From: Lactarius indigo
Taxonomy: Eukaryota; Basidiomycota; Agaricomycetes; Russulales; Russulaceae
Assembly (NCBI GenBank): GCA_025766275.1
Contig: JAFKAC010000015.1
Coordinates: 1,116,001-1,180,000 of the forward strand
Direction of reading: 5' to 3'
DNA length: 64,000 nucleotides
The notes below the pieces were generated by a model that worked only from the letters and a program-made list of their open reading frames with translations, had not been told where the DNA came from and did not search any database. This document shows positions 1 to 18,767 of the stretch, in pieces (the stretch's first letter is position 1; each line of letters opens with the position of its first letter). The position numbers were made by a program, and so were the translations under genes.

Positions 1-1380
1 CCTTTCTTAGCAAATATAGCCATATCGCTCGTTGGGTCACGGATTGGATTTATCGGGTCGAGTTGCTTGGTGAACACAGTCCGACCGTCGAGGAATGGTG
101 GTTTGAGGTTGTGCACCATCACATGAACAGCTGACTGCGACTCGTCTTCGAAGTCCAAATCGACGCCTTTGCGGGTCGCGATACCGGAGGTGACCATGCG
201 ATTAGCTTCCCAAAGGTCATTGTCCGCATTCTGTAAACGAACCAGGTCATGTCCACGGAAATGAGAGACAGAAAAATATATACGCACGTATTGTGCTTGT
301 TTAGCGGACATTTTCTTATAGAGACAGTCAGTTGCACATGGAGTGTAACCATCAAAATCTGACGTACCGCTGGTTTCTTCGCTATCTCCGCCTGCTTGAC
401 CTTGGTGAGGTCTTCATATTGTGCGAGAGGATTATGTTCCTCGTCGCCCACCAAACCACCTTCCTCCGCGCCCATATACCAATCACGGTCGAGGCGCACC
501 TGCTCTTCTTCCCATTCCCGCATATCAAGCTCGACATTTCCTTCGTCAGGACTGCCACCGCGCGATGCTCTTGGGGTAGGCGCATCCCAACCACGAGAGC
601 CCGCACTACCCCACCCGCCGCCATCACCGTCACGCCGGTCACGCGGTGTGGAGTCCCATCTGACATTTGGAACGCGGAGACTTGGCGCATCATCGCGAAA
701 CGTGCTCCGTTCCGAACGTGGAGTCGCTTCCCACCCGCGTGGACGGTCACCCTGCCCTGGACCTCTATCTCGCTGGCGGTCGCGATTTAGACGGCGTTGG
801 AAGTCATCCAAGCCACGCGGTCGGTCATCCTTTTTTTCTTGGTGTGCAGAAATACCCTCTGGAACGAACGAATAAGGAAATAGGAGAACAAAATTGGAGT
901 AAACTCACCACGTTGATGTTCCCGCTTTCGTCTATATTCCTCGAGTCGGTTGCGGCCCTCTGCGGAAAGGCCACCAGGGTGGGAAGGGGTTTCCTCCGCA
1001 CGCTGACGTGCATGACTCATACGAGACGCAGGAAGAGAGGGGACTGGAGTGTATGTGGTGGGAATGACGATTATGAGGAAAGCGGGTGGGAGCTCACCTT
1101 TGAATTGCGCTTCCCCTTTATCGAAGCGTAGTCGCTTTGCATCGCCTCCATTCTGTGCGGCAGCGGCACGTTTTTCAGAGGCCAAGCGATCAAGACCTAG
1201 AGTGGACGCTCGTGGCGTAGGGGGGTCCAGAGGTTTTGCCGGCTGGCGAAAGGTGTGTTGCTTGCCACAAGATCAACAACGAGCTTGCTTGAAAACAAAA
1301 TAGCAACCAACCAAGTCCTTCCGCATCAGTCCACCTTGTCGTGCGGGCTCCGGTTCAAGTACGTCGGTGTCATGTGTCAT
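1..1380 (-). CDS. PRP16: Pre-mRNA splicing DEAH-box helicase Prp16/DHX38, N-terminal part (gene runs off the left edge)
   Basis: Prp16 is the DEAH-box ATPase that remodels the spliceosome before the second catalytic step. Only the N-terminal extension is inside the window; the helicase core would lie to the left. Seen on the minus strand in order: a start region ending GGLMRKDLV, an intron at about 1261-1311, the family block [21 protein letters not shown], the ETPSHPGG motif, a charged RD-rich stretch with [12 protein letters not shown], then [19 protein letters not shown], and after another intron [18 protein letters not shown] near the edge. This order matches DHX38/Prp16 and not Prp2, Prp22 or Prp43. 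The start is the ATG at 1380; the frame is open further upstream but only with non-ATG codons. At least four introns are needed. The family is secure; the exact first exon is less so. Confidence 0.9.
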
Positions 1381-1709
1381 CCTTGGTTCAGCGTCGTGGT
1401 CGATGTCAAGGTCGCGCTCGAAACCCACTTCCGGGCACTTCGCATCGTTCCCACGGTCCGGTCCGCTCAAGACCTGTCCCTCACTTGGCAAGTCACAGTG
1501 ACTCGGAGACCTTTATGGGCTTTAACAACATGGAATTGGGAGAGGGTATTTAAGCACGTCACCCCTTCGGGTTATTTACTCTCCCCTCATCATATAAATG
1601 AACATTTCAGTCATAGGGACGTGGATAATTGTACTTACAGCGTCTAATAAACGCGGTACATAAAAAAACAATCGTAGAACCGTAAAAAGAGCAAGCTCGC
1701 CACGTCGTC
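1381..1709. other. Intergenic gap between PRP16 start and VPS27 stop
   Basis: About 330 bases between two minus-strand genes. It should hold the PRP16 promoter and the VPS27 3' end. An AT-rich stretch at about 1590-1690 fits a terminator or poly(A) region. No further gene is seen. Confidence 0.5.
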
Positions 1710-4089
1710 TCACAACTCAATTAAAAGTGCCTCTTTCTTCGGCTGTTCTACCGCAGACGATGCACTCTCATAAGACCCGTATGGGATGGTTGGTGGTGCC
1801 GTTGGAACAGATGGGAAACTCGGAAGAGCAGGCGCAGGAGCGGTTGGATGGGCATATTGGTGCTGCGAGATCGCTGGTGGTACATAAACTGCATGCGCGA
1901 GGGTGCTGTGCCGCGACGGGGGCTGTTGCTGCACGGGCGGAGGCGAAGATATTTGTTGTTGTACTGTCGGGGACTGTACGGACGCAGGAGCCCCCTGTTG
2001 CTGTGCACGTCCCACATGTGTCGGTCCAGGAGCTTGTGGAACTGGTGGCTGGATAGAGACAGGCTGACTTGGGTGTGCGTACTGGTATGGCTGGGAGACC
2101 GGAGACTGCGGAGCAGGGATTGACTGGTAGTGCGGGTTCACTTGAGATGCAGTGGCTGCGAGAGCAGGACTGGCATCGGAAGACATATAAGAGGGTTGAG
2201 CCCAAGCCTGCTGAGGTGAGTGCGAGGGTGGAGAATAAGGTGTATTGGCACTAGCGGGGGCCTGGTAGGCTTGCGAAGGCGCGTAGACAGAAGCTGGTTG
2301 ATGCCACCGTTGGGCTGCAGGAGCGTGGGATGGTTGACCTGCAACTGGAGATTGCTCGGGATTCCATTGGCCGTATTGTTGCCCAGCAGGCGACGTGGTC
2401 TGCTGACGCCACGTGGGACGCGAGACTTGCTGTGTCAAGATGTGATCATATAACTTGACCGCCTGAGCAAGTTTGTTGTTCATATCAGTGAGCAGCTCTG
2501 TTGTGACGACACTGAGAATGAGTGAACGAACGGCAACACGACCCAAATAAGCGTACCTTCTTTACGACCAGCGTCATCCAGACTTCTCGCGAGCTTTGGT
2601 CTCAGATTGTTCGCGTTATCGAGGAGTTGCGTCACTTCCGGGAATCGCGACATATTCCCGCCGCCATGTGCATGTACTTGCTCAATCGTCTGGCTGAATG
2701 TCAAGATAGTGTCAGATTCTGACGGCGAGAGATCGTAATTCGGAAGGGCCGGCACAGATGGTTCCGCTGGCGCGACGGAAGGTAGATAAGACTGTGAGTG
2801 CTCCTGGCCAGTATAGGAAAACGAGGATTGTTTGGCTCTGGGAGTCTCGAGGCCTGTTGGTGCGCTTGGCTTCGGGGCACTAGCTTCGCGGAGGCTGGCT
2901 TCGATGGCGGCTCTGAGATCGGGGTCGTCATCCCCCTCAGCCTGGGCCGATCGCCGCGGACTATGCTCGACCAACGGGGGTTCAGACAGCTGCCAAGAGT
3001 CTGACTGGTACGGAACGTAACCTGGACGCTCATGCTGACCATGCGCGCTGACCTCTTCTAATGACAATTGTATCGCACGTTGAAGGTCTGCGTCTCCAAC
3101 ATCGCGTGCATGACGATGATCGGGGTGGGCTGTACCGTGCGAGGACCGCCGATGTTTACTATTTAGAAGTCACGGGGTGTAAGCAAGGCGATTGACTGCG
3201 CGAGGGGGGACTTACACTTTGTCCTTGTGGCGAGTAAGTTCCTTGTGGCACGAGTCGCAAACTCTCACCTCCTGCGTGATACCGAAGTGAGGAAGGGGAA
3301 GGGTCTTCGTGGAGCACTTCTGGTCAAATACACGCCCACAGTTACGACAGTGGTGTTTTCGGTTGGTAAACGAGAAAGGGTCCCGACACCGAAGACAAAC
3401 ATCCGAATCTATCCACTCCGGCGGGGTTTGGGTATCGACGAGGGCCGAGCCTGCGACGGCAAGGTCTTCCGGAGGGAAATTAAAACCTAGAATCGACATT
3501 GGCACTTTCGGCCACATGTCCCGAATAGTGTGAACAACTTACCTTCGACCTTCAATGTCTTGTAAACTTGCTCAACGTAACTGAGATGATGCCTTCCCTT
3601 AAATGATATGGCCCACGTTTGAACGTAACGAATAATCTTGCTTTTGACGTCGCGGTGCAGCGAGGGTGTCTTGAGTATAGATACAAGGTTGTCCATGAAT
3701 TCTCTGGAGGCTATCTCGACAAGAAAATGGTCTCCACCGTTCTTGACGCATACATCGGTCAACTAAACGGGATAATTGTGAATGAACAGTTCCGAGAATC
3801 TTGGAGGGTACTTACAGTCAATGCCAGGAGCTGCACATTGGGGTTCTTGTGGTTCAATCTACGTTTCAATGCGCGCATCGCATCCTTTGGCTGGGCACTC
3901 TTAGACCTTATTTGGTCGCATATTTCGAGGTTGAGAGCCATATCTTCAGAACCAGCCGGAAGGAGCTCTGATGTGGCCTTGTCTGTAGGTGTCTGTCATA
4001 TTCCGTGCACGACGAGGCAGAGTTCATATCATACCAACGGCTTCATCTAATTGACTTGTTCCCCATAGCCAGCTGCTCAACGTAGACAT
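1710..4089 (-). CDS. VPS27: ESCRT-0 subunit Vps27 (VHS-FYVE-UIM protein)
   Basis: Vps27/Hrs sorts ubiquitinated cargo at endosomes into multivesicular bodies. Domains in order: a VHS domain over roughly residues 5-150 (starts [18 protein letters not shown], then [12 protein letters not shown] and [12 protein letters not shown]); a FYVE zinc finger at about 170-240 with all signatures ([22 protein letters not shown]), so PI3P binding is expected; two ubiquitin-interacting motifs ([14 protein letters not shown] and [15 protein letters not shown]); a helical GAT-like region that pairs with Hse1; and a long Pro/Gln-rich tail ending ALLIEL, which resembles a clathrin box. The ATG at 4089 opens the VHS domain exactly. 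Five or more short introns. The next gene, RPB1, starts 800 bp away on the other strand. Confidence 0.95.
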
Positions 4090-4891
4090 GATAGAAGAAA
4101 GAGAAAGAGTTGCTAATCCAATCGCTCGGACGTTCTGCCAGGAGCGTAGGCGCAAGCGGCTGCGAGGGACCGGCTTCTCCATATAATTACATAATCAAGG
4201 CAACAAAGTCATCACATCACATGATGGGCTATCTAACTTACATGAAACAACAAAACAGGCGTGAAAAATGATCCGTTATTTGGCTCTCTTTATGGCATAT
4301 GTACCGGACCCATAAGTTTTACGCCCCGACTGTGAGGAAAACAGCATAACGGACAGAAGCAATTATAAATGACTACACTGTGCTGCACTGTGTGGGTTAT
4401 ACAAGAAAATGCAGCTGATTAGCGGCTGCGAGTAAGTGAGTTTTGCTAGTCAAACTGACTCATGCTGTGATCAGTCGCGGTGCCGGTCCTAGCGCGGAAT
4501 AATTTCGGGCGGAGTCCCAAGTGGCCTCGTCACTGCCCGTTTTCCTTGAACAACCACCTTGCCGTCACCTGTTGTCGGTTCAGCCCTCTTCTCTACTCCT
4601 CGTCACCACCGTCAGGACGTAGAACGCAACAAAGGCACATACCAACTTTGTCTTTGGTTTTTGCTCCACCGTTCCGCTGCGACACGGCGCACAGCCCCGT
4701 CGTCTTTGTGTCCTCTTTCCTTTATTCAAAACCGCACAAAAAGTTTCTGGACTTGGGCTTTGTGTCTTTCTAGATTCACAGTACTCTCTCTCACTAATAA
4801 TCACTCGACTTTGACCCCTGGTGTCTCTTGGTTCTCACCCTTTTACGTCGCCTTATCACAATCATTCGTTCCTACCCCCTGTCTCTTAGCC
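4090..4891. promoter_or_regulatory. Divergent intergenic region VPS27 / RPB1
   Basis: An 800-bp gap between two divergently transcribed genes, so it must hold both promoters. The side next to RPB1 (about 4560-4890) is pyrimidine-rich, as in many fungal core promoters and 5' leaders. Short open frames here show no family resemblance. No RNA gene is seen. Confidence 0.5.
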
Positions 4892-11425
<6,534 letters not shown>

Positions 11426-13143
11426 GTGGACTGGCTGTGTGGTCGTCGGTTCTTTTGGAGTACATACAGTGAACCCCGCTGCTGGGATCGTTTCGTTGGT
11501 GCTGCCTTGCGAGGTTATGTGCCGTATCTAGTCTTGTCTTGCAATTACCGTCATGTAGAATAAGAGCATTTCCCCACTTGTTATGTTTCTACTGCTGTCT
11601 GGAACGGATGGTAACACTGGTAAGAAACTTGACGTGCGTGCGAACGATTGGGAGGAATATGGTCTAATTTCTGGTCATGACACCTACCACTAACCACGAC
11701 AATTTGACAGCCGTCACATCGAACCTGTACCATTCTACCTTTCACCGCTACCCTTACCCTATTGGTGATGACCGTCAAGGGGTATATTGATAGATCTCAA
11801 GGACACAATCATCGCACTTGGAGCATATTTTCTCGAATGTACAGTAGCCACAGGCTTAGCAAATAGGGACGTCCCACGTCGTACGTCGTATGTCATAAAC
11901 AGAACAGACCGCGAGATTAATTATAGGGTAGGTCACAATACGATCATCTCTGAAGATTTTGCCTCGCGTTACACCACGAATAGGGGGGGACGCCCCAAAA
12001 GAAAAGTAAAGATAAAAAAAGGCCACGCTACACTTGTCCAAAAAGAAAGTGACCGAACCGATTATAGGAGAACGGCCGCCCGTCAATGATGAGAACGACG
12101 AACGAGCGAATGTGTCAAACGATGATTGAATACGGGCGCCGGCGCTCAAAGACAAGAGCAGAGAGAAGGTGGGCGCAGCAGTCACCGTGGTAGGCGACGC
12201 ATCTCCTTCGATCGAAGTGTATGTTACATCTTTTTCTCTCCGCGTCCCGCGCCATACCCTGGATCCGCCACATTGTCGTCTTGCTTATGCCACGGGGGGT
12301 TGGGCGGGGGTGGTATGACTGGCATAATGGGCGCGCGCAGCTGTCATGAGATTTAGCGGTATACTACGTAGTATGGCCGCAGTGCGGTCATGCTGCCCGT
12401 GAATGTACGCACGCTCGGGCTCGGGTTCCCTGGTGGTGCCAGTGTGGGCGGACACGACCGCGTGCCAGTCAGTGATTCGCGGCGGGAAAAAGACCCCTTA
12501 CTGTATCATCGTTTCGATTGCCGTCCCCCAGCAGTGGTTCTTTTTTTTTTTTCTTCCAAGGGGAGCCTGATGGGGAATTGTGCGCCGTGGATTGGATATT
12601 GCACGAGCGAGGGAATCTTTATCGCGGAGGTGCAAAGGGAACACGAATTTCATATGCTGTCTTCTACGACGTACTATGGTACCTATCATCGAGCAAGCGA
12701 TCGAATTTGGAAAGAACCTGGGGGCTGTACCGATGAGACTTTCTGACCACGGTAAGCACACGAGGGTGACGTTACCTGGCATGCTATCGTTGCGTATCAT
12801 GTGGTGTGCCCGACCTCGCAGTTGACTTGACCCGCACGGTGATATATGGGGAATGGGGTACCCGAAGGACACATCCCCACTCCAATCTTTGTTGCAAAGG
12901 GCCCTTATTCGACGCCCTTATCAGAATAGACGTGTCATCTGGGCATAATCTCTGATAGCTGCCATATCGCGCTGAGGTTATTGTTTGTCGTTCGTCGAAT
13001 CGTAGTATCTATCGGAGGTAACTGGAAGTGACTTTCGGACAGAGTGTGGGATTCGCTGACATAATCCACCAAACCGAGTTTGCCTCCAGCAAAAGTCCGG
13101 GCAAGACAGCACAGCACACACAGAACAACGAACGACAGACTCG
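11426..13143. other. Intergenic region RPB1 to ATP17, no gene recognised
   Basis: About 1.7 kb. The first 150 bases are the likely RPB1 3' UTR. There is a T-run at about 12540-12552. Open frames at 11787-12089 and 12390-12825 show no family resemblance, no splice logic and overlap each other on both strands, so they are not called. The last part must hold the ATP17 promoter. No tRNA-like A/B boxes were found. Confidence 0.45.
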
Positions 13144-13620
13144 ATGCACGCATCCCTCGTCCGCCGACAACTCTCGGGCCTCGTCCCCCCCAAAATCGCC
13201 TCTCCTTCAATTCTCGTGAGGTTTCTTTTCGTTCCTCGCCTCAATTATTAACTATTTTTTTTTCTAGTCTGCAGGGAAGGGTGCCGATCTGAGCCCCCTC
13301 GTCGCGTTCTACTCCAAGCTCCCAAAGGGCCCCGCACCAGAGTCAGCCGCGCGCGGCATCAAGGGGCGTTTCTTCAATGGCAAGAATGCTTCGGCGTCGC
13401 CAATCGTCGTCACCGTGCTGGCCATCTTCGGACTTGGGTACACCATTGACTACCAGAGTGCGTACTTTTTTTTCTCCGTTGAACCGGAGTTTTTGACACA
13501 CACATTTGCTTCTCGTCTTGTAGTGCACCTGAGTACGTATTTCTTTTAGTTGCTTTCTTTGAAAACCGTGCTGACGTTTCCTGCGCTTGCACAGAGCATC
13601 ACAAGAACCACGCCCATTAA
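13144..13620 (+). CDS. ATP17: Mitochondrial F1Fo-ATP synthase subunit f (Atp17)
   Basis: Subunit f is a small membrane protein of the Fo peripheral stalk and dimer interface in the inner mitochondrial membrane. The spliced product is about 90 residues. It has an N-terminal mitochondrial-type segment (MHASLVRRQLSGLVPPKIAS), the family core LVAFYSKLPKGPAPE..IKGRFFNGKNASASP, one transmembrane helix (IVVTVLAIFGLGYTIDY) and a His-rich tail (MHLKHHKNHAH). This matches yeast Atp17 in length and layout. Three introns are needed. Between the last two sits a 9-nt exon at 13524-13532 that completes the Met codon and gives His-Leu plus the first base of Lys; the final exon is 13595-13620. The ATG at 13144 is the first in frame. 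Confidence 0.92.
13524..13532 (+). other. ATP17: 9-nt micro-exon of ATP17
   Basis: TGCACCTGA between a TTGTAG acceptor and a GTACGT donor. It joins GACTACCAGA upstream to AGCATCAC downstream and restores the conserved tail Y-Q-M-H-L-K-H-H-K. Both flanking introns are phase 1. Confidence 0.8.
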
Positions 13621-14508
13621 GTAACGTAGACCGTCAGAATATGCAATACATTGGGGAGCTTCCATAGACCAATTTGCGATAATTTTGCCATTTGGGCTGA
13701 GAGGTGGATTTGCCGTGCGGCAGCCGCGCGTGATACCGACCATATAAGTTCTCCACTCACGCAACGGCAACTCCGGTAACAAAGACAAGACACTCGGCTC
13801 GGATAATGTCAGGCGACGCATCAGAAAAAGAACCAGACTGAAAAAAAATAGATTATGCAGCTAGCTCAACACTTCCCTTGTTTAATGTTATTGCACTATG
13901 CACAGGGGGACCCGTTATGGATAATTGTGGCATGCAGACAAATAAAAAACAAGAGAGCACCGGAACAGATATCGACAGACGCGGTGACGGCGGGATGGGG
14001 GGCGGGGTGGGGAATGATGGGAGTATATAGGGTTAGCAAGCACGTGAAAAAAAAAAAGTGGGGAGAAAGGTGGTCTCGAACGGAGGATGACGATGAGAGT
14101 GAAAAAGAGTGAAAAAGGGCGAGAAAAGAAGGTCCATCCAAAAGCGATTCATGAGAGTGTAAACGAGTGGGTGAGCTGCGATACTACACAACGTACTTGG
14201 AGGAGGAAAGGGCAGGGAATGGAGTGGCGGCAGGCACCGTGTGCGTCGTTATGCATTACAATGGACTGGGTATAGTCAAGGGGTAAAGCGGTGTTAAAAA
14301 AAGAAAGCGGACAAAAGGGATGGACTAGACAGGTTCATAGTGAAATGTGTAACGTGCGCTGCGTGGAAGAGGTGCTTGAGTTATATGCCGAGTTGGGGGT
14401 AACAGGCGTGAGAGTGGCGTCGGGACAGATCGTGCACGAAACAGTGGTGCCTTTGGGGAGGTGTAAAATTAATTAACGCGACCGAGAACGTATAGCGGCA
14501 CAGCGACG
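13621..14508. other. Convergent intergenic region ATP17 / Bni4-like gene
   Basis: About 890 bases between two gene 3' ends, expected to hold only UTRs and terminators. It contains a G-rich run at 13992-14012 and A-rich, low-complexity purine stretches at about 14040-14130. No coding sequence was recognised. Confidence 0.5.
13992..14012 (+). repeat. G-quadruplex-like G-run motif
   Basis: Four G tracts (3, 6, 4 and 4 G) are separated by 1-2 bases on the plus strand, which fits the usual quadruplex pattern. It lies in the convergent 3' region of ATP17 and the Bni4-like gene. Folding is inferred only. Confidence 0.5.
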
Positions 14509-17390
14509 TTAAACAAAGAATTGGGTACTACGAGAGCGTCAACTGGAGTGAAAAACAAAATAGAAAACCATTGGGACGTACTGAATCCGACTAGAGGCGT
14601 GAACCTCCATTTCCTCCATCTTGAACGAATTCAGCTCCTCCTTGATCCTCTGAGCGAGTGCGGGTGTAAGCCTGCTCCACGTCGCTGGCTCGCTGCGGCG
14701 GTCGTACACGCTCGATGGGAACGTGTCATAAACACTCAGGTTGCTCGCAAACGCTAGTCGTTTCACTGGCGTCGTCGCGGAGCGGTGGGCGAGGGTGGGG
14801 GGCGAAGAAAGCACCGAACTTAGCACCGGCGCGCTCGAGTTGAGGTTCGGGTGGTTGAAGAGCGTCCGTTCTGCCGAGGGCCGCGCTCCTTCGTCCTCTT
14901 CAAAAGAAAGCGCCGGAAGGAAGGAGGGAGTACCGAGCGAAGCGGTTGGATGCCGTAGACCATCAATGTGATCCGGGTTTGGTGACGGGATACGCGCGAG
15001 AGGACCCAGTTCGTGGGCCTTGGCAGGATGCGAGTTGTAAGAGTTAGAACGATGGCGACTGTAGTTGGCTGGTGTATCCACGAAATTCTGTTGGTCGTAA
15101 CTGTCGGCATCTACGAAAGAAAGAAAGCTTCGGGTTAAAGAAATGGGGGCGCAGACAGTTGAGCAGTGCACGTACTTTTAAGAATTCCTTTAGAAGGCTG
15201 CCGTGCACGTTCGACGCTTCGACGCAAGCCAATTGCCCATGGTTCATGGTCGTCTTCGTCGCCAAGGCTCGTTCGCTCAAGACCCTGGCGGATGGTGACA
15301 TCCTCGTCGTCGTCGATGTGACTCCAATCCTCATCCTCCCAACCCTCTATGTGGGCAGAGTAATCATGTGGGTGCTCGCTGTCACCCTCGCTGGCAGAGT
15401 CGTCGTCTTCGACAACTACGCGCGTGCCATCCTCACTCACGCGCGCCGCACCGGGAGCACCGCGGGCGGTGGTCGTGTTCTTCTCCCATGTCATGGGTAC
15501 GGGCTCTGCAGCTTGTGTAGAAGTGGAACCGGTGGCGGCGGCGGTGGCAGCAACAGCGGTAGCGTCAGAAGCGGTAGAAGTAGCTGCCGCCGCCGCTTCT
15601 TCCTGGGCTTTCGCCCTGGCAGCCGCCTCCGCGTTGCTTTTGAGGGTATGCTGTCTTGCAAGCTTAGCCGCAGGGGAAAGCCCGTTGAGCTCCGCGCTCC
15701 ATTCGCTGCTCGGGCGGTCGAGCTCAGCGGTAACGTGGGACACGCTAGCCTCAAGAGCCTCGCCCTTCTCGCCCTTCTTCTTTTTACCCTTCTTTCCGCC
15801 GCTCTCGTCGCCACCTTCCCTCTCCTTTTTGTCCTTGAAGAGGGACGTGATGCCTGCGAGCGAGTTGCGCCGAGCAAGCTTCCCGATAGAGCCCAGTTTG
15901 CGAATAACGACGGAAGCAGAGGACATGGTGGAGGAAAGGGATATATTGTCCGTCGATGCGTTGAGCCGGGAATTGAATAGAGCGGTGCGCTTTTTCTTTG
16001 CTTGCTTCGTAGCCGTCGAAGCGGCGTCGCCAGCGTCGGCGGCGTTGCTTTGGAGTCCTGGGACCACAGTGGGAAGTCCTGAAGAAGTCGCCGGTGAGTC
16101 AGGGGATACAGACTCTTCGTCGATGACTTGCGCAGCGTTAAGGGAAAGAGCGCGACGCAGTCGGCCTTTGAGCCCACCGCTGCGGATGGCGGCAGCACTC
16201 GGAAGAGGCTCCAGAAGCTCGCTATCATCACGTGACATGCGCTTCTCAGCTGTTGACATGCCCTGCGACAGCGGCGAAGGACGCGTCGGACGTGGAGTCG
16301 GTGCGTGAAGAGCGGAATTACCAGACGGGAGGGTGTTTAGGGAGGGTGTTGGAGCACGAGCAACGGAAGAAGCCGAAGAAGAGGAAGAGGGATTGCGATG
16401 GTGCGGACGCGCCGACGTTGAATTGGAAGACGAGACCGCAGAGGTGTTATTGCCACCGTTGCGCCCAATGGAGCCCGCGGGGGAATGCGGCTGCTGTTGG
16501 GGTTGCTGCTGAGACGGAGGACCATTTCGACTGCGCACGCTGCCAGCAGGGGTGCCGTTGGCAGAATGGTGGTGTGGGGAGCCGGTGCCACCGTTAGCGG
16601 AACCTTGTAGGCTAGAAGTGCGCTGTCTGGATGCACTGCCAGTCGAGTTGACTGACGTGGTCGAACCAGCGGCATCGGCGCGCGCGTATGGAGGCTGAAT
16701 TGCCTGCTGGCGCCAATCACCGGCTGGGGGTTGATCAGAAGGGGATTGCGAAGGCTGACGGTGGTTCGGGCGACGATACGGATGGAAACCGTCGTACGGG
16801 GTGGAAGTGCCGGTGCCAGTGCCAGTGCCGTTCGATGTAGAGCCAGTACGGTAGCCGTTGGGGACCTGGGAGGGGTGTGGCGGAGGTGTCCCAGAGGGGA
16901 AGGGGTTGAAATTATGGAGTTGATTTTGGGCGAAATATTCTGCAGGCGAGCTGGCACTGGCAGAGCGCCCGCGTTGAGAGGAGGCGGGCGGGCCATGTTG
17001 GGAGAGCTGATGTGCCTGTTGCTGGGCGTTGAACATCATTTGCTGATAAGCCCATTGTGCGAACTGAGCATTGGGGTCGAAATATGCGCCGTGGGGGGGA
17101 ATTTGGCCCTGCTGAGAAGGATGAATTGGGTACTGCTGCGGATGGGGGTTTTGGTAAAAAGCGGCGGGATAGAAAGGCTGGGCATGGGCGTTCCATCCGG
17201 CCTGTTGCTGCTGTACGGGGTAGGGATAATGGTGGGTCTGCGGAGGGGAAATGGGAGAGGGCGCAGGAGAGGCATCATTAGCGGGGGACACGCGTTGGCG
17301 GGGTACGGAGGGGTTTGGTGTGTTGGAAGAGGGCGAGTCCATTGGGTGATCTTTGGGAGGGTGCCAGTCTTGGGGGACGAGAACTGCCAT
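14509..17390 (-). CDS. Bni4-like polarity / PP1-targeting scaffold protein
   Basis: A protein of roughly 920 residues, mostly disordered (Pro, Gln, Ser, Gly and Asn rich), with a Lys-rich patch (DKKEREGGDE..KKGKKKKGEK) near its middle. The conserved part is the C terminus: KRLAFASNLSVYDTFPSSVYDRR, then RLTPALAQRIKEELNSFKMEEMEVH and a final THFF-like end. In fungi this tail is shared by Bni4-type proteins that tether protein phosphatase 1 and chitin synthase at the bud neck; KRLAF resembles an RVxF PP1 docking motif. The last 19-nt exon (14509-14527) is recognisable only because it restores I-H-T-Q-F-F after the tail. The start is the ATG at 17390; an extension upstream reads like pyrimidine-rich leader. 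The family assignment rests on the C terminus only. Confidence 0.75.
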
Positions 17391-18767
17391 GGACTGGAGG
17401 AAAAGGGAAAAAAAAGAAAGAGAGAATGAAGAAAGATAAAGAGTAAAGAAACAAGGAAAGATGTTGTTTTGTTGGGAAATTAAGGATGCTGAGAGGAGAG
17501 AGTGGCAGCAGAGCAGAGCAGAACGCGACGGGACGCCCGACTGGCTATCTCTCAACCTATCTACCGCTCTGCACGTTCATTTTTATTTTTGTTTTCGTCG
17601 TTCGAATGTCGGCAACTCCGATCGACGACGGTCACCACGCAGTTGCATCTCATATTAATATCAGTCATCCCACTTGGAACCACCCCCGCCCATCATTTCG
17701 TTGGCAGGCCTGTGAAGCTTCCCCCACAATCACAAGCCTCTTCCAACCCCCGCGTCCGAATAGAATCCTCCTCGTCCTCTTATCCTTGCCGCAGACACCA
17801 CTCCCTCGCGCCACCCTTTCGGAGTCTATGTAATTTAAGTATCGCTTGCCATAGATGGGCCTGGCCTGTACCGGGGGGGAGGGGGATTCAGAGTTGTTTC
17901 ACGAATCGGCCACCTTACCACGGGACGCGTGGTGCGCAGACGGCTTCCATTACAGGTCATTGATTTACACACGACGTCGACAACAACACACTCGGTTTCA
18001 ACGGCCTACAGTATTTGCATAAATGCCAGGGGCTTTCAGCCCGCCGGGGGGGGGCTTTACCCGTTCTCGAGAGAAGAAGCGGTGCAGAAGGCGCTTGGGA
18101 CCCACATCGCTTGCTTCCTACGAATGAAGCGTCGACGGTTCGACCGTACGGGATAGGCTCGCTTCCTGCTTGTCTACCCACGGACATCACTTAGTTCTAT
18201 GCCATCTCTTTTTTTTTATGCTTTGTCCTTCTCTTCTTACCATGCCTCAGGCTCGAGGATGGCCGAGGAAGCTGATAGGTTACTCTGCGCCACCTTCACG
18301 TACCATCTTTCCTGATTGCCGTCACTTTTATACCTGAAACAATGCGTGTCATTACGTGGCGATTTCACTGTGCTTCTTGCCTTTTGACAAGTCCTGTTCC
18401 TACGAATGTTTGCTCGATTTCGACCCTGGGGCTGAAACAGTGAAGAGCTCACTGTATCGAATTGATGGAAATGGCCGTTCGGAATGTATTTTTCGTGGAA
18501 AGAGCGCAGATGTGGCACTTGGCGCCGCAAATTGGCGCGGGTCTATTATCCGCTTCACCTTCTAAGCCGTCGGTGTCGCTTCGCAAGGCTGGGGTCGTTG
18601 TCGCGTTTCAGGCACCAGAGATCTCTCATCATCTCGTGTCTGTCTGACAACGGCCTCCACGCGTGGAGTGGCCGTAAACCCCGCGAATGACAAACGCTCG
18701 CTTTGTCGTCTTTCATTCTCATGTTTTGCCGACTCGTACAGAGAAGCGCACTCCCATAGATTAAAAA
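17391..18767. other. Intergenic region, no gene recognised
   Basis: About 1.4 kb upstream of the Bni4-like gene and downstream of the FAD oxidoreductase. The first 200 bases are purine-rich on the plus strand (pyrimidine-rich leader on the coding strand). Open frames at 17486-17963 and 18356-18690 lack similarity and splice logic. No RNA gene is seen. Confidence 0.45.

Noticed and set aside
1381..1491. Longer N terminus for PRP16
   Set aside because: The frame is open upstream but begins only with TTG; the ATG at 1380 is directly before conserved residues.
11787..12089. 100-codon frame between RPB1 and ATP17
   Set aside because: It has no recognisable domain and overlaps a frame of similar size on the other strand.
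15072..16308. Long plus-strand frames of about 300 codons
   Set aside because: They are antisense to the low-complexity Ser/Ala-rich Bni4-like exon and have repeat-like composition.
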